A stretch of 38,298 nucleotides of DNA, from the IMG/VR virus record IMGVR_UViG_3300041407_000068, positions 1 through 38,298 of that record, one strand, 5' to 3'. Positions 17,653 through 24,355 of the stretch are shown here, in pieces. Under the pieces are notes generated by a model, which was not told the DNA's origin, made no database searches, and saw only the letters and a program-made list of their open reading frames with translations. Position numbers and translations under genes: made by a program. Within the stretch, counting starts at the first letter, position 1. The number at the start of each line of letters is the position of its first letter. The stretch is from a virus.

Positions 17653-19144
17653 AGGGGTCGAACTCCGTTTGCACGCCGTCGCTGTTGGTGCCGGCCTTGT
17701 GTTCTCGGCGCATGATCGGCATGGCGAAGGACAGGCAAAGCGCGTCCGCATCATCGGGGCTGATGCCGATGCGCTTCTTGATTTCCTTCTTTTTCTCAAG
17801 GTGCACAATTTCTTTGGCGTCGGTGTTGTAGTTCGGCGCGGTCAATTCGCGCTCCAGTTCAGGGTCATCCTCGATGGCCAAGCCGGCGCGCAGGGCTTCG
17901 CGCATCTGCCACCACATATACGTGCGCATGTTCAGGAATTTCGGGTCGGGGGAACCTGAGCCAAAGTTGATGTCGATCACGTTGGCATTTGGACGCAGCT
18001 TGCGGATCTGGTCCGCGACTGGTCCGCCGACGCCCGTGCTGTCAACGAAAACGGCATCCGGGTTGTGTTCATCAATCAGCGTGCAGACCTTCATGGCGAA
18101 CTTTGTGGTGTCGCGGGTTTCGCTGCCCGGAATCTTCAGCTTCTTGATCGACCGGGCGTCCATGCCGCGCCGGAAGCGGATCACATTGTTGTCGGCGCCG
18201 CCCCTGGCGATGTCGATCGACATGACCAGACCGTCGTGCATGGTGCTGTAGACCGGACGCTTGCGGGCCTCGGCCACCCAATCCTGCGGGATAAGTTGCA
18301 ATTCAGATGCCCTCGGGAATTCACCGCGCACGCGGATACGGAAAAAGTCGGAGTCTTCGCCAAAGTCTTCAGCCCACTTGGCGATCTCTGTTTTGTTGGT
18401 GCCTTCAACGGTGCGGCTGTCGATTTGCCGGCAGATCCAGCGGTGCCGGTACCGGGTGAAGCATTCGGCGAATCGCCCGGTGTTCAGCGTCGGGTTGCCG
18501 AAAGCGATCCAAATGATTTCTGTGTTCTCGTCCGTCAGCGCACCTTCTGCTACTTCCCACACCTTGTCAGCGATACCTGATGCTTCGTCGAAGATCAGGA
18601 GGATGCGCTTGCCCTTGTTGTGCAGACCGGCGAATGCCTCGGTGTTGTGTTCGCTCCAGGGGATCGCATCGGCACGCCAGCTGCGCGTGTGCTCGCTGTC
18701 GTTGCTGGACACGGCTGTTGCCGTGGTGTTGAACCAATCCGCGGTTATTGATAGACGCCGCCACTTGCCGACCTCTGGCCAGGTCTTGGTGCGCAACTGA
18801 TTCTCGGTGGTTGCGGTGACGACAATCTTGCAGTCCTCGCAGGTCGACATAGCCCAGTCGATGATCATGCTGATGTCGGCAGACTTTCCGATACCGTGAC
18901 CTGACGCCACGGCGATCCGCAAAGGCTGAAAGCGGGTTTCGGGGTTCTGCAGGTGCTTGCCGATGATCTGCAGGTTCTCCCGCTGCCAGTCACGCGGTCC
19001 TTTCACCTCGGCCAGTTCCGTACCTTCCACGCCCCACGGGTATGCGTAATAGGCAAACCCCTCCGGGTCGTGGGTGAAGCCGGCCATGTCCTCGATCAAC
19101 TCAAGTTCAAGGTCGTGCCGACTCATTTCGACAAGGGCTGTCAC
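17642..19144 (-). CDS. Terminase large subunit
   Basis: A 500-residue packaging ATPase/nuclease. Walker A is A80-SGHGIGKS, Walker B is ILLIFDE (181-187), with D186/E187 as the catalytic acids. The C-terminal RNase H-like nuclease has D311 (MSIDIARGG), D368 (FVDSTGVGG) and the D465/D467 cluster (ISPDDADAL). It cuts concatemeric DNA and drives it into the head through the portal. The start used is a GTG that overlaps the small terminase stop (GTGA); a later ATG at 19126 is a possible alternative because neither has a strong ribosome site. Length fits the family. Confidence 0.93.
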   Translation of the reverse strand: MTALVEMSRHDLELELIEDMAGFTHDPEGFAYYAYPWGVEGTELAEVKGPRDWQRENLQIIGKHLQNPETRFQPLRIAVASGHGIGKSADISMIIDWAMSTCEDCKIVVTATTENQLRTKTWPEVGKWRRLSITADWFNTTATAVSSNDSEHTRSWRADAIPWSEHNTEAFAGLHNKGKRILLIFDEASGIADKVWEVAEGALTDENTEIIWIAFGNPTLNTGRFAECFTRYRHRWICRQIDSRTVEGTNKTEIAKWAEDFGEDSDFFRIRVRGEFPRASELQLIPQDWVAEARKRPVYSTMHDGLVMSIDIARGGADNNVIRFRRGMDARSIKKLKIPGSETRDTTKFAMKVCTLIDEHNPDAVFVDSTGVGGPVADQIRKLRPNANVIDINFGSGSPDPKFLNMRTYMWWQMREALRAGLAIEDDPELERELTAPNYNTDAKEIVHLEKKKEIKKRIGISPDDADALCLSFAMPIMRREHKAGTNSDGVQTEFDPYAS

Positions 19145-19725
19145 TGGCTTTCAGCTCTGCGCTTGCGGGCTGCGGCAAGGCGCTTGGCCAGGGTGCCGGC
19201 ATCTTCCTCGATGACGCGTTCGGCGAAGGCGCCGACGTCGACGTGTTTACCCAGCAGCTCAAGGTTTTTCAGGCGGTCAATCCACTTGATCTTCTTCAGC
19301 ACGCCCATGACCTTGCGTGCATCGCCTTCGCTTTCAAGCAGGTCGGCGATCTCTACGCCGTTGAGGGATTGACGCCAGATCTTCGGCCACTCGCTCAGGT
19401 TCTTCAGACTCATGTCATCGTTAAGGATGTCGATGATGTCCATCTGGTCCATGTCGTACAGGCGTTGCAGCACGTAGTCGGAATCGACCTTTAGGCGATC
19501 GGCACGCTCCTTGGACAACTTGGCGATGTAGGTCTGGCACAGTGGGTCATTGATCAGGCGATAGGCTGTGGCGCCAGAGCTTCGCGCGGAGTAGCCGGCC
19601 TTCCTTGCTGCAAGGGCGCCGTTCAATCCATTGTCTGAAATGTAGTACTCGCAAAACAGCCGCGGCTTGCCTGTTGGCTCTCCGGCTTCGTTCTTCTTTG
19701 AGCGTTTAGGTAGTTCGAATCCCAT
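19141..19725 (-). CDS. Terminase small subunit (Terminase_2 type)
   Basis: A protein of about 194 residues with the small-terminase pattern: FCEYYISDNGLNGALAARKAGY (about residues 24-45) is the helix-turn-helix that recognises the packaging site, followed by SSGATAYRLINDPLCQTYI. The remaining helices (about 70-150) would form the oligomer, and the C terminus is basic (LAKRLAAARKRRAES), as expected for contact with the large subunit. Two ATGs six nt apart exist; the second (19725) is preferred because AGGA then lies 8 nt ahead. It directly precedes the large subunit gene. Confidence 0.88.
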   Translation of the reverse strand: MGFELPKRSKKNEAGEPTGKPRLFCEYYISDNGLNGALAARKAGYSARSSGATAYRLINDPLCQTYIAKLSKERADRLKVDSDYVLQRLYDMDQMDIIDILNDDMSLKNLSEWPKIWRQSLNGVEIADLLESEGDARKVMGVLKKIKWIDRLKNLELLGKHVDVGAFAERVIEEDAGTLAKRLAAARKRRAESQ

Positions 19726-19773
19726 CCCCATTTTCCTATCAGGTTTTCTTCATGATACAGATCACGCCCCCGC

Positions 19774-20070
19774 TCACGGTTTTTCCTTATGCGGGCAGGT
19801 CGCGCAGCGGATACGGTTGACCATATAGATTCTGACGTGAGGCCAGATGGTTTTCATCCACCAGTGCCTGACGCCAACGGCGGCGAATGTGCAGTAGAGG
19901 ACTGCATCCGCCACCTGAGAGTTGGGGCGGCTCAGCTCGCCAAGGGCGGCGAGAATCAGAAACAGGTATAGGAATTTGCCAACTATCCCATCACTGACTC
20001 GGCGTGATAGCAGGCACCAGAAAGCGTGAATCGTGATTAATACAACGGCAAAAACGCCAATACTGACCAT
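19774..20070 (-). CDS. Small membrane protein, holin or antiholin candidate
   Basis: A 98-residue protein with three predicted membrane segments (about residues 3-21, 29-47 and 53-71) and a basic C-terminal end (RIYMVNRIRCATCPHKEKP). It overlaps the preceding holin-like gene by one nt (TAATG). Two adjacent, differently sized membrane proteins just upstream of the terminase genes is a common phage pattern for a holin/antiholin pair. I infer a lysis-timing role from topology and position only; neither has a diagnostic motif. The two Cys at the C terminus (CATC) are unusual for a holin. Confidence 0.6.
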   Translation of the reverse strand: MVSIGVFAVVLITIHAFWCLLSRRVSDGIVGKFLYLFLILAALGELSRPNSQVADAVLYCTFAAVGVRHWWMKTIWPHVRIYMVNRIRCATCPHKEKP

Positions 20071-20375
20071 TAGTTGCCACCTCCAAATCGGGACTTGATG
20101 AGGGCAACCAAGTCAATTGACTTGACCGCCCTTATGCCGGCGGAGAGCAAAGAACCTCCGAACGCACCCAATAGGAACCCAACACTGCCGGCCAGTTCCG
20201 GGATGATGCTCCACTTGTACACGGCGAGCGGGGTTGCAAAGTATGAGCAGGCCACGCCGCAGAAAAGGAAAAACAACTTTCCCTGCCAGGTCGTTAACTC
20301 CTTTTCAATGGGAAGAACAACGATTGCGCCGACAAGTCCGGCGAGCGCCAGCTTCGTATCGTCCCACATGCTCAT
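20070..20375 (-). CDS. Holin-like membrane protein
   Basis: A 101-residue protein with three hydrophobic segments (about residues 9-22, 32-53 and 58-82), a short acidic N terminus (MSMWDDTK) and a basic C terminus (KSRFGGGN). This is the layout of class I holins, which form membrane holes at the end of the lytic cycle. It is the first sizeable gene after the strong leftward promoter at 20538-20567. The start is placed at 20375, where the ATG overlaps the TGA of a 16-codon upstream open frame; a second ATG follows two codons later and could give a shorter form, as in dual-start holins. Confidence 0.72.
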   Translation of the reverse strand: MSMWDDTKLALAGLVGAIVVLPIEKELTTWQGKLFFLFCGVACSYFATPLAVYKWSIIPELAGSVGFLLGAFGGSLLSAGIRAVKSIDLVALIKSRFGGGN

Positions 20376-20422
20376 AGGTGGAATCCCTCGCACGTCTTGT
20401 TCTTGCCTTCGTATGCAGCCAT
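20372..20422 (-). CDS. 16-codon leader peptide upstream of holin gene
   Basis: A short open frame (MAAYEGKNKTCEGFHL) with an excellent ribosome site (AGGAG, 7 nt from the ATG). Its TGA overlaps the holin ATG (ATGA), so translation of the holin is probably coupled to it. The holin gene itself has only a weak, distant GAGGG. This looks like a device for controlling holin expression, or a real microprotein; its conservation is unknown to me. Confidence 0.5.
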   Translation of the reverse strand: MAAYEGKNKTCEGFHL

Positions 20423-20462
20423 TGCCTGACTCCTGATCAGTTGGTATTGCCCAGACGCGCAA

Positions 20463-20489
20463 AGGCCCGAGGGTTTTAAGCTCGGGCCT
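20463..20489 (-). other. Hairpin in late leader RNA
   Basis: A perfect 9-bp stem AGGCCCGAG / CTCGGGCCT with a 9-nt loop, about 40-70 nt downstream of the predicted start of the late transcript. On the leftward RNA it is followed by only three T residues, so it is at best a weak terminator. It may be a pause or attenuation site, as used by Q-type antiterminators, or simply an RNA-stabilising leader. Confidence 0.5.
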
Positions 20490-20537
20490 CTGCACATCCA
20501 CTGGCGCAATGGGGGAACGCCCGGCTGGGATGGGCGA

Positions 20538-20567
20538 ACTATAGTGGCGGCCTAATGTCGCGGTCAA
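20538..20567 (-). promoter_or_regulatory. Strong sigma70-type late promoter
   Basis: On the leftward strand: TTGACC, 18-bp spacer, TATAGT. Five of six and five of six matches to the consensus boxes. It lies directly downstream of a terminator that closes the accessory/lysis block and upstream of holin, terminase and structural genes, so it most likely starts the late operon. Confidence 0.7.
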
Positions 20568-20576
20568 ATTTTGGGC

Positions 20577-20606
20577 AAAAAAATCCCGGCGGTGTGAACG
20601 CCGGGT
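20577..20606 (-). terminator. Rho-independent terminator after Tad2-like gene
   Basis: Leftward RNA forms CCCGGCG-TTCACAC-CGCCGGG followed by ATTTTTTTG. The 7-bp GC stem and T-run are classical. It separates the accessory block ending with the DUF2829 gene from the late promoter 10 nt further on. The region 20607-20694 between gene end and terminator holds nothing else I can recognise. Confidence 0.85.
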
Positions 20607-20694
20607 AAGCCCGTGATTGTCTGATGAGGTTCCGCGTGATGCGGGCTGGCGGCAGCTGTTCGCCACGTCGCTGGCGTTGGTTGATTTGGCGATG

Positions 20695-21195
20695 TTACTC
20701 GCTAACGATCTGCCAGTCATCAGCCAGCATGTCGGTTTGCGAAGCCAGCCAACCAGGCTGCATTTCACCTGTCGCCGTCTTCATGTCGATGTGTCCGTTG
20801 ATGGCGAAGGCGCCAGTGATGCCGGCCCGATGATACGCACTGCCCACACGGGCCTCGCTGACAATCGATCCCGGTTCAAGTACAAGCCACATGCCCTTAC
20901 CATTCCAGCCCGCACGAGCGACGCGCTCGCCAAGCTTCAGAGCCTCGATTGCCATGCCAAAGGTAATTCCATCGGTTGGGCGATAGGCGTTATCGAACTG
21001 AGGCTTCGGCGACCAGCTGATGTAACCGGCATGATCCGGATGGTTCGGCTTTCCGCCGTCGGTGTACTCAACCAGATAGCCTTCGTCCGCGCCATTCTCG
21101 TCGGATGGCAACTCCCAGCCGCGATAGGCGTTGTATGCAAGGCGGGTCATTGCGATGGCTGCGATGATCTTTGTTCCGATAAATAGTTTGCTCAT
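20695..21195 (-). CDS. DUF2829 / Tad2-like (Thoeris anti-defence) protein with N-terminal extension
   Basis: A 166-residue protein. Residues about 77-166 form a DUF2829 domain: TFGMAIEALKLGERVARAGWNGKGM, and near the end WLASQTDMLADDW. This family includes Tad2, which binds and hides the cyclic ADP-ribose-type signal of Thoeris defence. The N-terminal 75 residues (MTRLAYNAYRGWELP, DEGYLVEYTDGG, GYISWSPKPQFDNAY) are a separate small domain that often accompanies DUF2829 in Pseudomonas phage proteins; its job is unknown to me. Anti-Thoeris function is known for other family members and is inferred here. It is the last gene of the leftward accessory block, directly followed by a terminator. TGAGGAAATACC precedes the ATG. 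Confidence 0.85.
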   Translation of the reverse strand: MSKLFIGTKIIAAIAMTRLAYNAYRGWELPSDENGADEGYLVEYTDGGKPNHPDHAGYISWSPKPQFDNAYRPTDGITFGMAIEALKLGERVARAGWNGKGMWLVLEPGSIVSEARVGSAYHRAGITGAFAINGHIDMKTATGEMQPGWLASQTDMLADDWQIVSE

Positions 21196-21204
21196 GGTAT
21201 TTCC

Positions 21205-21657
21205 TCAGCTGCTGCCAGCTTTCGATAGTGGGGTGAGGATTACTTCAACCCTCGGGGTGGATGAAAAACGCTTGCGCATGTGAATGTCGGTGGCCTGGGT
21301 GTCGTCCTTCCATGCAACGCCGTTCAGCGCATCGCAGACGGCCTTCAGGCAGTTGTCGGCATCGGGCTTGCTGGTTGGGTAGATCTCGCCGGCCATGGCC
21401 TGCGCCTGTTTCTTCTTGCTCCAGCTCGGACGGATCGGGCAGTGCATCAGAACTTCGACCATCACTGGGCCGGTGAACAGATCGGCGCCGTTCATGGCGT
21501 CCTGTGCTGCGATGGCAATCAACCCCTCATAGGCCACCGTCTTCGCTGGGGTGAACATCCGCGCCTTGCCGGCGATGGTGCCGACCCGTGCACGGCCCTT
21601 ACCTTGCGGTTCGCCAGGGACCGTGAAGCGAACTTCATCCGGCGATGATTTGTTCAT
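21205..21657 (-). CDS. rusA: RusA-type Holliday junction resolvase
   Basis: A 150-residue protein of the RusA family, a homodimeric endonuclease that cuts four-way junctions. The active-site acids are visible: D99 and D101 in KPDADNCLKAVCDALNG and D118/D119 in WKDDTQ. The N terminus (FTVPGEPQGKGRARVG) is typical and contributes to the DNA-binding face. In phages it resolves recombination or replication branches before packaging. The ATG at 21657 is chosen because GAGG lies ahead and it gives the usual length; the gene overlaps the preceding one by 23 nt. It lies next to the Tad2-like gene. Confidence 0.92.
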   Translation of the reverse strand: MNKSSPDEVRFTVPGEPQGKGRARVGTIAGKARMFTPAKTVAYEGLIAIAAQDAMNGADLFTGPVMVEVLMHCPIRPSWSKKKQAQAMAGEIYPTSKPDADNCLKAVCDALNGVAWKDDTQATDIHMRKRFSSTPRVEVILTPLSKAGSS

Positions 21658-21874
21658 TCTCGGCCTCGTCTTTGTCCAGCTGGGCATTGGTGGCGGCGAA
21701 CTCACATGCCACCAGCGTGAGGGCCAGGAAGGCATCACCGCTGCCTTCGCTGAGGATGTCGCGAATGTCCTCGCTGTAAACCAGCACCTGGTGTCGGCGA
21801 TCTTCTGGCAGATCGTTGATCAGCTGCTGCATCGCCTCAAGCGCTTCAAGTTCCTTGGTTTTCTGGTCGGTCAT
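21635..21874 (-). CDS. Hypothetical small acidic protein
   Basis: A 79-residue acidic, helical protein starting MTDQKTKELEALEAMQQLI and containing LPEDRRHQVLVYSEDIRDIL and ALTLVACEFAATNAQLDKDEA. No recognised domain or membrane segment. AGGACAACCAGC precedes the ATG. It overlaps the previous gene by 29 nt and the RusA gene by 23 nt, so it is embedded in a translationally linked run of small genes. Function unknown. Confidence 0.65.
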   Translation of the reverse strand: MTDQKTKELEALEAMQQLINDLPEDRRHQVLVYSEDIRDILSEGSGDAFLALTLVACEFAATNAQLDKDEAENEQIIAG

Positions 21875-22061
21875 GCTGGTTGTCCTGTGTTGGCCTGCTC
21901 GATGCCGGCTCAATTTTGAATTCTGCTTTAGGCCAGATCAGCGCAGCGGCTTGCCGCGCTTCAGCCTCCGTGTATTCCTCGCCACCCATTAGGAATGGGC
22001 GGTATCCCGGCACGGTTACGCGCCAGGATCTGTGCTTGTCAGGCTTCGATGGCGGTTTCAA
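21846..22061 (-). CDS. Hypothetical small protein
   Basis: A 71-residue basic protein, if translation begins at a TTG (22061) inside the end of the preceding gene. The recognisable part is WRVTVPGYRPFLMGGEEYTEAEARQAAALIWPKAEF, a pattern seen in small Pseudomonas phage proteins of unknown role. No strong ribosome site is visible, so the start is uncertain; translation may depend on coupling to the upstream gene, which ends 23 nt inside it. Confidence 0.55.
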   Translation of the reverse strand: MKPPSKPDKHRSWRVTVPGYRPFLMGGEEYTEAEARQAAALIWPKAEFKIEPASSRPTQDNQHDRPENQGT

Positions 22062-22416
22062 TCGGTGTTGCCAGGTCGATTATTTCGCGAAGGTCATCAG
22101 CAATATTCGGGTTGCTGTCACTGATTGCCACAAGCGCTTCACTTGCAATCTGGTGGATGTCCACCATCTTGTTGCGCAGCAGCGCCAGGTTTTTCGCCAT
22201 GATCCCAGCGCTTTTTTGCGTGCCGGCCAGTTCCAGCTGAAGCGCTGCATTGTCTTGGCGCAAAGCTTCGGCAATGGCTTCAGCGCTGTCGTCGGTTGAC
22301 GAAATAAGGCTGACGATCAGCTGGTTGATCTTCGCGCTGGCGGCGGTGCTGCCGATCTGGCTGGCGGCATGGGCCAATGTGGCGATCAGGTTTGCGGCTT
22401 CTTGGGTGATGCTCAT
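22039..22416 (-). CDS. Hypothetical helical protein
   Basis: A 125-residue protein, nearly all helix: MSITQEAANLIATLAHAAS, then TDDSAEAIAEALRQDNAAL and a heptad-like stretch (LELAGTQKSAGIMAKNLALLRNKM) that could be a short coiled coil. No catalytic motif. The ATG at 22416 has AAGTGGGGAATACCGAC ahead, the local ribosome-site style. It lies between the candidate muralytic gene and the RusA block; function unknown. Confidence 0.65.
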   Translation of the reverse strand: MSITQEAANLIATLAHAASQIGSTAASAKINQLIVSLISSTDDSAEAIAEALRQDNAALQLELAGTQKSAGIMAKNLALLRNKMVDIHQIASEALVAISDSNPNIADDLREIIDLATPIETAIEA

Positions 22417-22441
22417 GTCGGTATTCCCCACTTGTGTTGTG

Positions 22442-23002
22442 TTATTGGATGTTCATTTCCAGCCGTGCGGCGGCGTGGTTCTTTAGGAACTTGGTTTTCA
22501 GCGCCTGTTTCTGGTCGGCATCGCCTCTGGTGTAGGCGCCCGGGCGCCAGGTGCGGAGGTACAGCGCAAAGGCGCCCTCTGCATCGCTGATGCTCGGCAT
22601 CTTCAGCGCATCCGACCACAGCAGCAGGCGGGCAAAGCAGGCGGCCAGCACGTCGTTCTGCTCGATCGCGTTCCAGCAGGTTATAGCGGCCGGCGTCACG
22701 TCCATACTGATGCAGATGTCGGTGATGTAATTGCTGGTGCTGTCATGGTTCAGCACGCCGCGCACGCCGCCGCCCAACTCCATCTGCCACAGGCTGCGGG
22801 CCGGACCTTTCGCCGTGCGCTGACCAACAACGTTTTCTGGCGCTGTCGCCTCGGTGCGCTTCACGACCTGATAGCGGCGCTCTTCAGGATCTTCCTGCTT
22901 CTGGATCGTCAGCATCATCAGGCGGGCGCCGACGGTATCCATGCGGTCAGGCAGGTGTTCGATCAGAGCCCGACGGATTGCAGCGAGAACGATGGCGCTC
23001 AT
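22442..23002 (-). CDS. Lysozyme/transglycosylase-like protein, candidate endolysin
   Basis: A 186-residue protein without a standard endolysin signature. Its first half, however, has the spacing of a lysozyme-like active site: an acidic residue at E37 (TIQKQEDPEE), then GPARSLWQMELGGGVRGVL (about 66-84), which resembles the G-x-x-G/S-x-x-Q segment of lytic transglycosylases (compare GAKGLMQ in the virion protein of this phage). The second half (WNAIEQNDVLAACFARLLLW, EGAFALYLRTWRPG) is conserved-looking and helical. It lies right after the Rz/Rz1 spanin genes with an ATGA overlap to the gene in between, and no other endolysin is visible in the window. The muralytic role is inference; a minor structural role is the main alternative. 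Confidence 0.55.
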   Translation of the reverse strand: MSAIVLAAIRRALIEHLPDRMDTVGARLMMLTIQKQEDPEERRYQVVKRTEATAPENVVGQRTAKGPARSLWQMELGGGVRGVLNHDSTSNYITDICISMDVTPAAITCWNAIEQNDVLAACFARLLLWSDALKMPSISDAEGAFALYLRTWRPGAYTRGDADQKQALKTKFLKNHAAARLEMNIQ

Positions 23003-23322
23003 TGATTCACCTCAAACACTGGCTCTTGGTGGAATACGTTAATGGCCGGCGACTTGCGCTGGTCTTTCTTCGCTGGCTTCAGTTCGTCAGCTAGGTAGTC
23101 GCCGAAAACCCACAGCATGTTCTGGATCAGCAAAGGCTTCAGGCGTATGCAGTTCAAAAACACCGGGTAGAAGATGTTCCAGGCGGCGCCCAGGGTGATG
23201 CACGGGTTGGCGTTGCTCGGCTCGCGCCAGTCGATGATCGAGGCCTTGGCCTTTTCAAACATCACGGCCAGCTGCTCGCGAGTGATGGTTTCGGCGATGA
23301 TCTTCGCGTCACGCTTGTTCAT
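22999..23322 (-). CDS. Hypothetical protein of the lysis block
   Basis: A 107-residue soluble protein starting MNKRDAKIIAETITREQLAVM and containing ITLGAAWNIFYPVFLNCIRLKPLLIQNMLWVFGDYL, a moderately hydrophobic stretch that is probably packed helix rather than membrane span. No domain recognised. Its ATG overlaps the Rz1 stop (ATGA) and its TGA overlaps the ATG of the candidate muralytic gene (ATGA), so all these genes are translationally linked. The position suggests a lysis accessory, but nothing in the sequence proves this. Confidence 0.6.
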   Translation of the reverse strand: MNKRDAKIIAETITREQLAVMFEKAKASIIDWREPSNANPCITLGAAWNIFYPVFLNCIRLKPLLIQNMLWVFGDYLADELKPAKKDQRKSPAINVFHQEPVFEVNQ

Positions 23323-23615
23323 TGGTTGATCCCTCTGTGCCATTTCTGCCACTCGATCAGCAGATTCAGGTTCTGGCGTGCACACTGGTTGTTGTGGGTG
23401 ACGGTGCCGATGTCGTCGGTGTCGTCCGGGTCAGTTCCTACCGGCAGGTAGTAGCATGTCGGCGCTAGCAGGCGCTGATCTGGCTTCGCCGGCTTCGGGC
23501 ATTGCTGGATCTGATCCGAAGAGGCTTTCATTGTAGAGCTGCAACCAATCATCAGAGCGCTTGCAAGAGCGATCACGCCAGCGGTCTCGATACTGGATAA
23601 CCTGCTTTTGCACAT
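23319..23615 (-). CDS. Rz1-like outer-membrane lipoprotein spanin
   Basis: A 98-residue product read in a different frame and overlapping the 3' part of the Rz gene. It starts MCKSRLSSIETAGV, has a hydrophobic signal (IALASALMIG) and a lipobox ending at C25 (MIGC), so it should be cut by signal peptidase II and anchored in the outer membrane. It is longer than classical Rz1 (about 60) and extends 112 nt past the Rz stop with a PDDTDDIGTVTHNNQCARQNLNLL segment. With Rz it would bridge the periplasm and disrupt the outer membrane in the last lysis step. Confidence 0.75.
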   Translation of the reverse strand: MCKSRLSSIETAGVIALASALMIGCSSTMKASSDQIQQCPKPAKPDQRLLAPTCYYLPVGTDPDDTDDIGTVTHNNQCARQNLNLLIEWQKWHRGINQ

Positions 23616-23871
23616 AGACGGTTTCCTTCTGCTGTTCGGCCTGTTGCGTATCCAGGCGCTGGGTTGATTGGCCGGTTGTGGCTTCCTGCTTGATCTCGAT
23701 AGCCTGGCTGGCCTCGCGCTGGTCGCCGGCCTTTTTCGACTGCTCGGCCTTGTAGTTGGCCATTTCCGTATCACACCGCCAGCCGCGCAACGTCCAGCCT
23801 ACGGTTGCGCAGCCCAGCATGATGACCATCATCGAGGCGCAGACGGCCAGATACCTGAAGACCGGGTTCAT
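23431..23871 (-). CDS. Rz-like inner-membrane spanin
   Basis: A 146-residue protein with an N-terminal membrane segment (about residues 8-27, LAVCASMMVIMLGCATVGWT) and a helical, Gln/Glu/Lys-rich periplasmic region (about 35-95) that could form the coiled coil expected of an i-spanin. The C-terminal part holds two Cys and a Pro-rich end. The start overlaps the stop of the Arc-like gene (ATGA). Together with the nested Rz1 gene it forms a typical embedded/overlapping spanin pair. Annotation rests on topology and nesting. Confidence 0.75.
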   Translation of the reverse strand: MNPVFRYLAVCASMMVIMLGCATVGWTLRGWRCDTEMANYKAEQSKKAGDQREASQAIEIKQEATTGQSTQRLDTQQAEQQKETVYVQKQVIQYRDRWRDRSCKRSDDWLQLYNESLFGSDPAMPEAGEARSAPASADMLLPAGRN

Positions 23872-24143
23872 TTGTCACTGCTCAGGATTACAAGAGCTGC
23901 CAGCTTCTTGTCAGACGAAAGCTTGCGGAAAGCCTCAAGGATTCGGATCTCTGCCGCGCTTTGAGCCAGCGGGCCGGAGTTCGGAACATGCGTTGCGTCA
24001 TCGATCAGTTTTTCCAGGGCGATGACGATTTCAGAGTTCATGCTGCGGTGATTGGTGCGCGCGATCTCGGCGACCTTCTCGCGCACGCCGTCGGGCAGGC
24101 GGACTACAAACTTATCTGCGATGCGGGATTCGCCATTGAACAT
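23868..24143 (-). CDS. Arc-family ribbon-helix-helix DNA-binding protein
   Basis: A 91-residue protein with a clear Arc-type ribbon-helix-helix: DKFVVRLPDGVREKVAEIA (strand and first helix, about residues 10-28) then RTNHRSMNSEIVIALEKLI (about 29-47). Arc-like dimers bind operators through the FVVRLP strand. The C-terminal half (SAAEIRILEAFRKLSSDKK) may support oligomer formation. It probably regulates phage promoters; the targets are unknown, and the repeated TTGCCA boxes in this window are one possibility. GAGGCATAACC precedes the ATG. Confidence 0.85.
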   Translation of the reverse strand: MFNGESRIADKFVVRLPDGVREKVAEIARTNHRSMNSEIVIALEKLIDDATHVPNSGPLAQSAAEIRILEAFRKLSSDKKLAALVILSSDK

Positions 24144-24145
24144 GG

Positions 24146-24355
24146 TTATGCCTCTTCCTGTTGTGGATCGTTGAATGCGAAGCCGTGGCGCGCTGCGATT
24201 TGCTCGACTTCTGTTCTGCTGATGCCAAGCATGTTGGCGATACGACTCGCCGGCAGCGCCTCGGCCAGCGCCTTGATGCGCTCGGCAATGTGGTTGTCAC
24301 GCAAGGCCGAGGCCCTGCGCAGGTGTTTCATTGGGTTGAAGCTGGGCGCTGGCAT
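24146..24355 (-). CDS. Small helix-turn-helix protein
   Basis: A 69-residue protein starting MPAPSFNPMKHLRRASALRD, with a helix-turn-helix-like segment ALPASRIANMLGISRTEVEQ (about residues 32-51). The start ATG overlaps the previous gene's TAA by one nt (TAATG). It lies beside the Arc-like gene, so two small regulators sit together at the head of the lysis block. Whether it binds DNA alone is not known; it could be a cofactor of a regulator. Confidence 0.65.
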   Translation of the reverse strand: MPAPSFNPMKHLRRASALRDNHIAERIKALAEALPASRIANMLGISRTEVEQIAARHGFAFNDPQQEEA

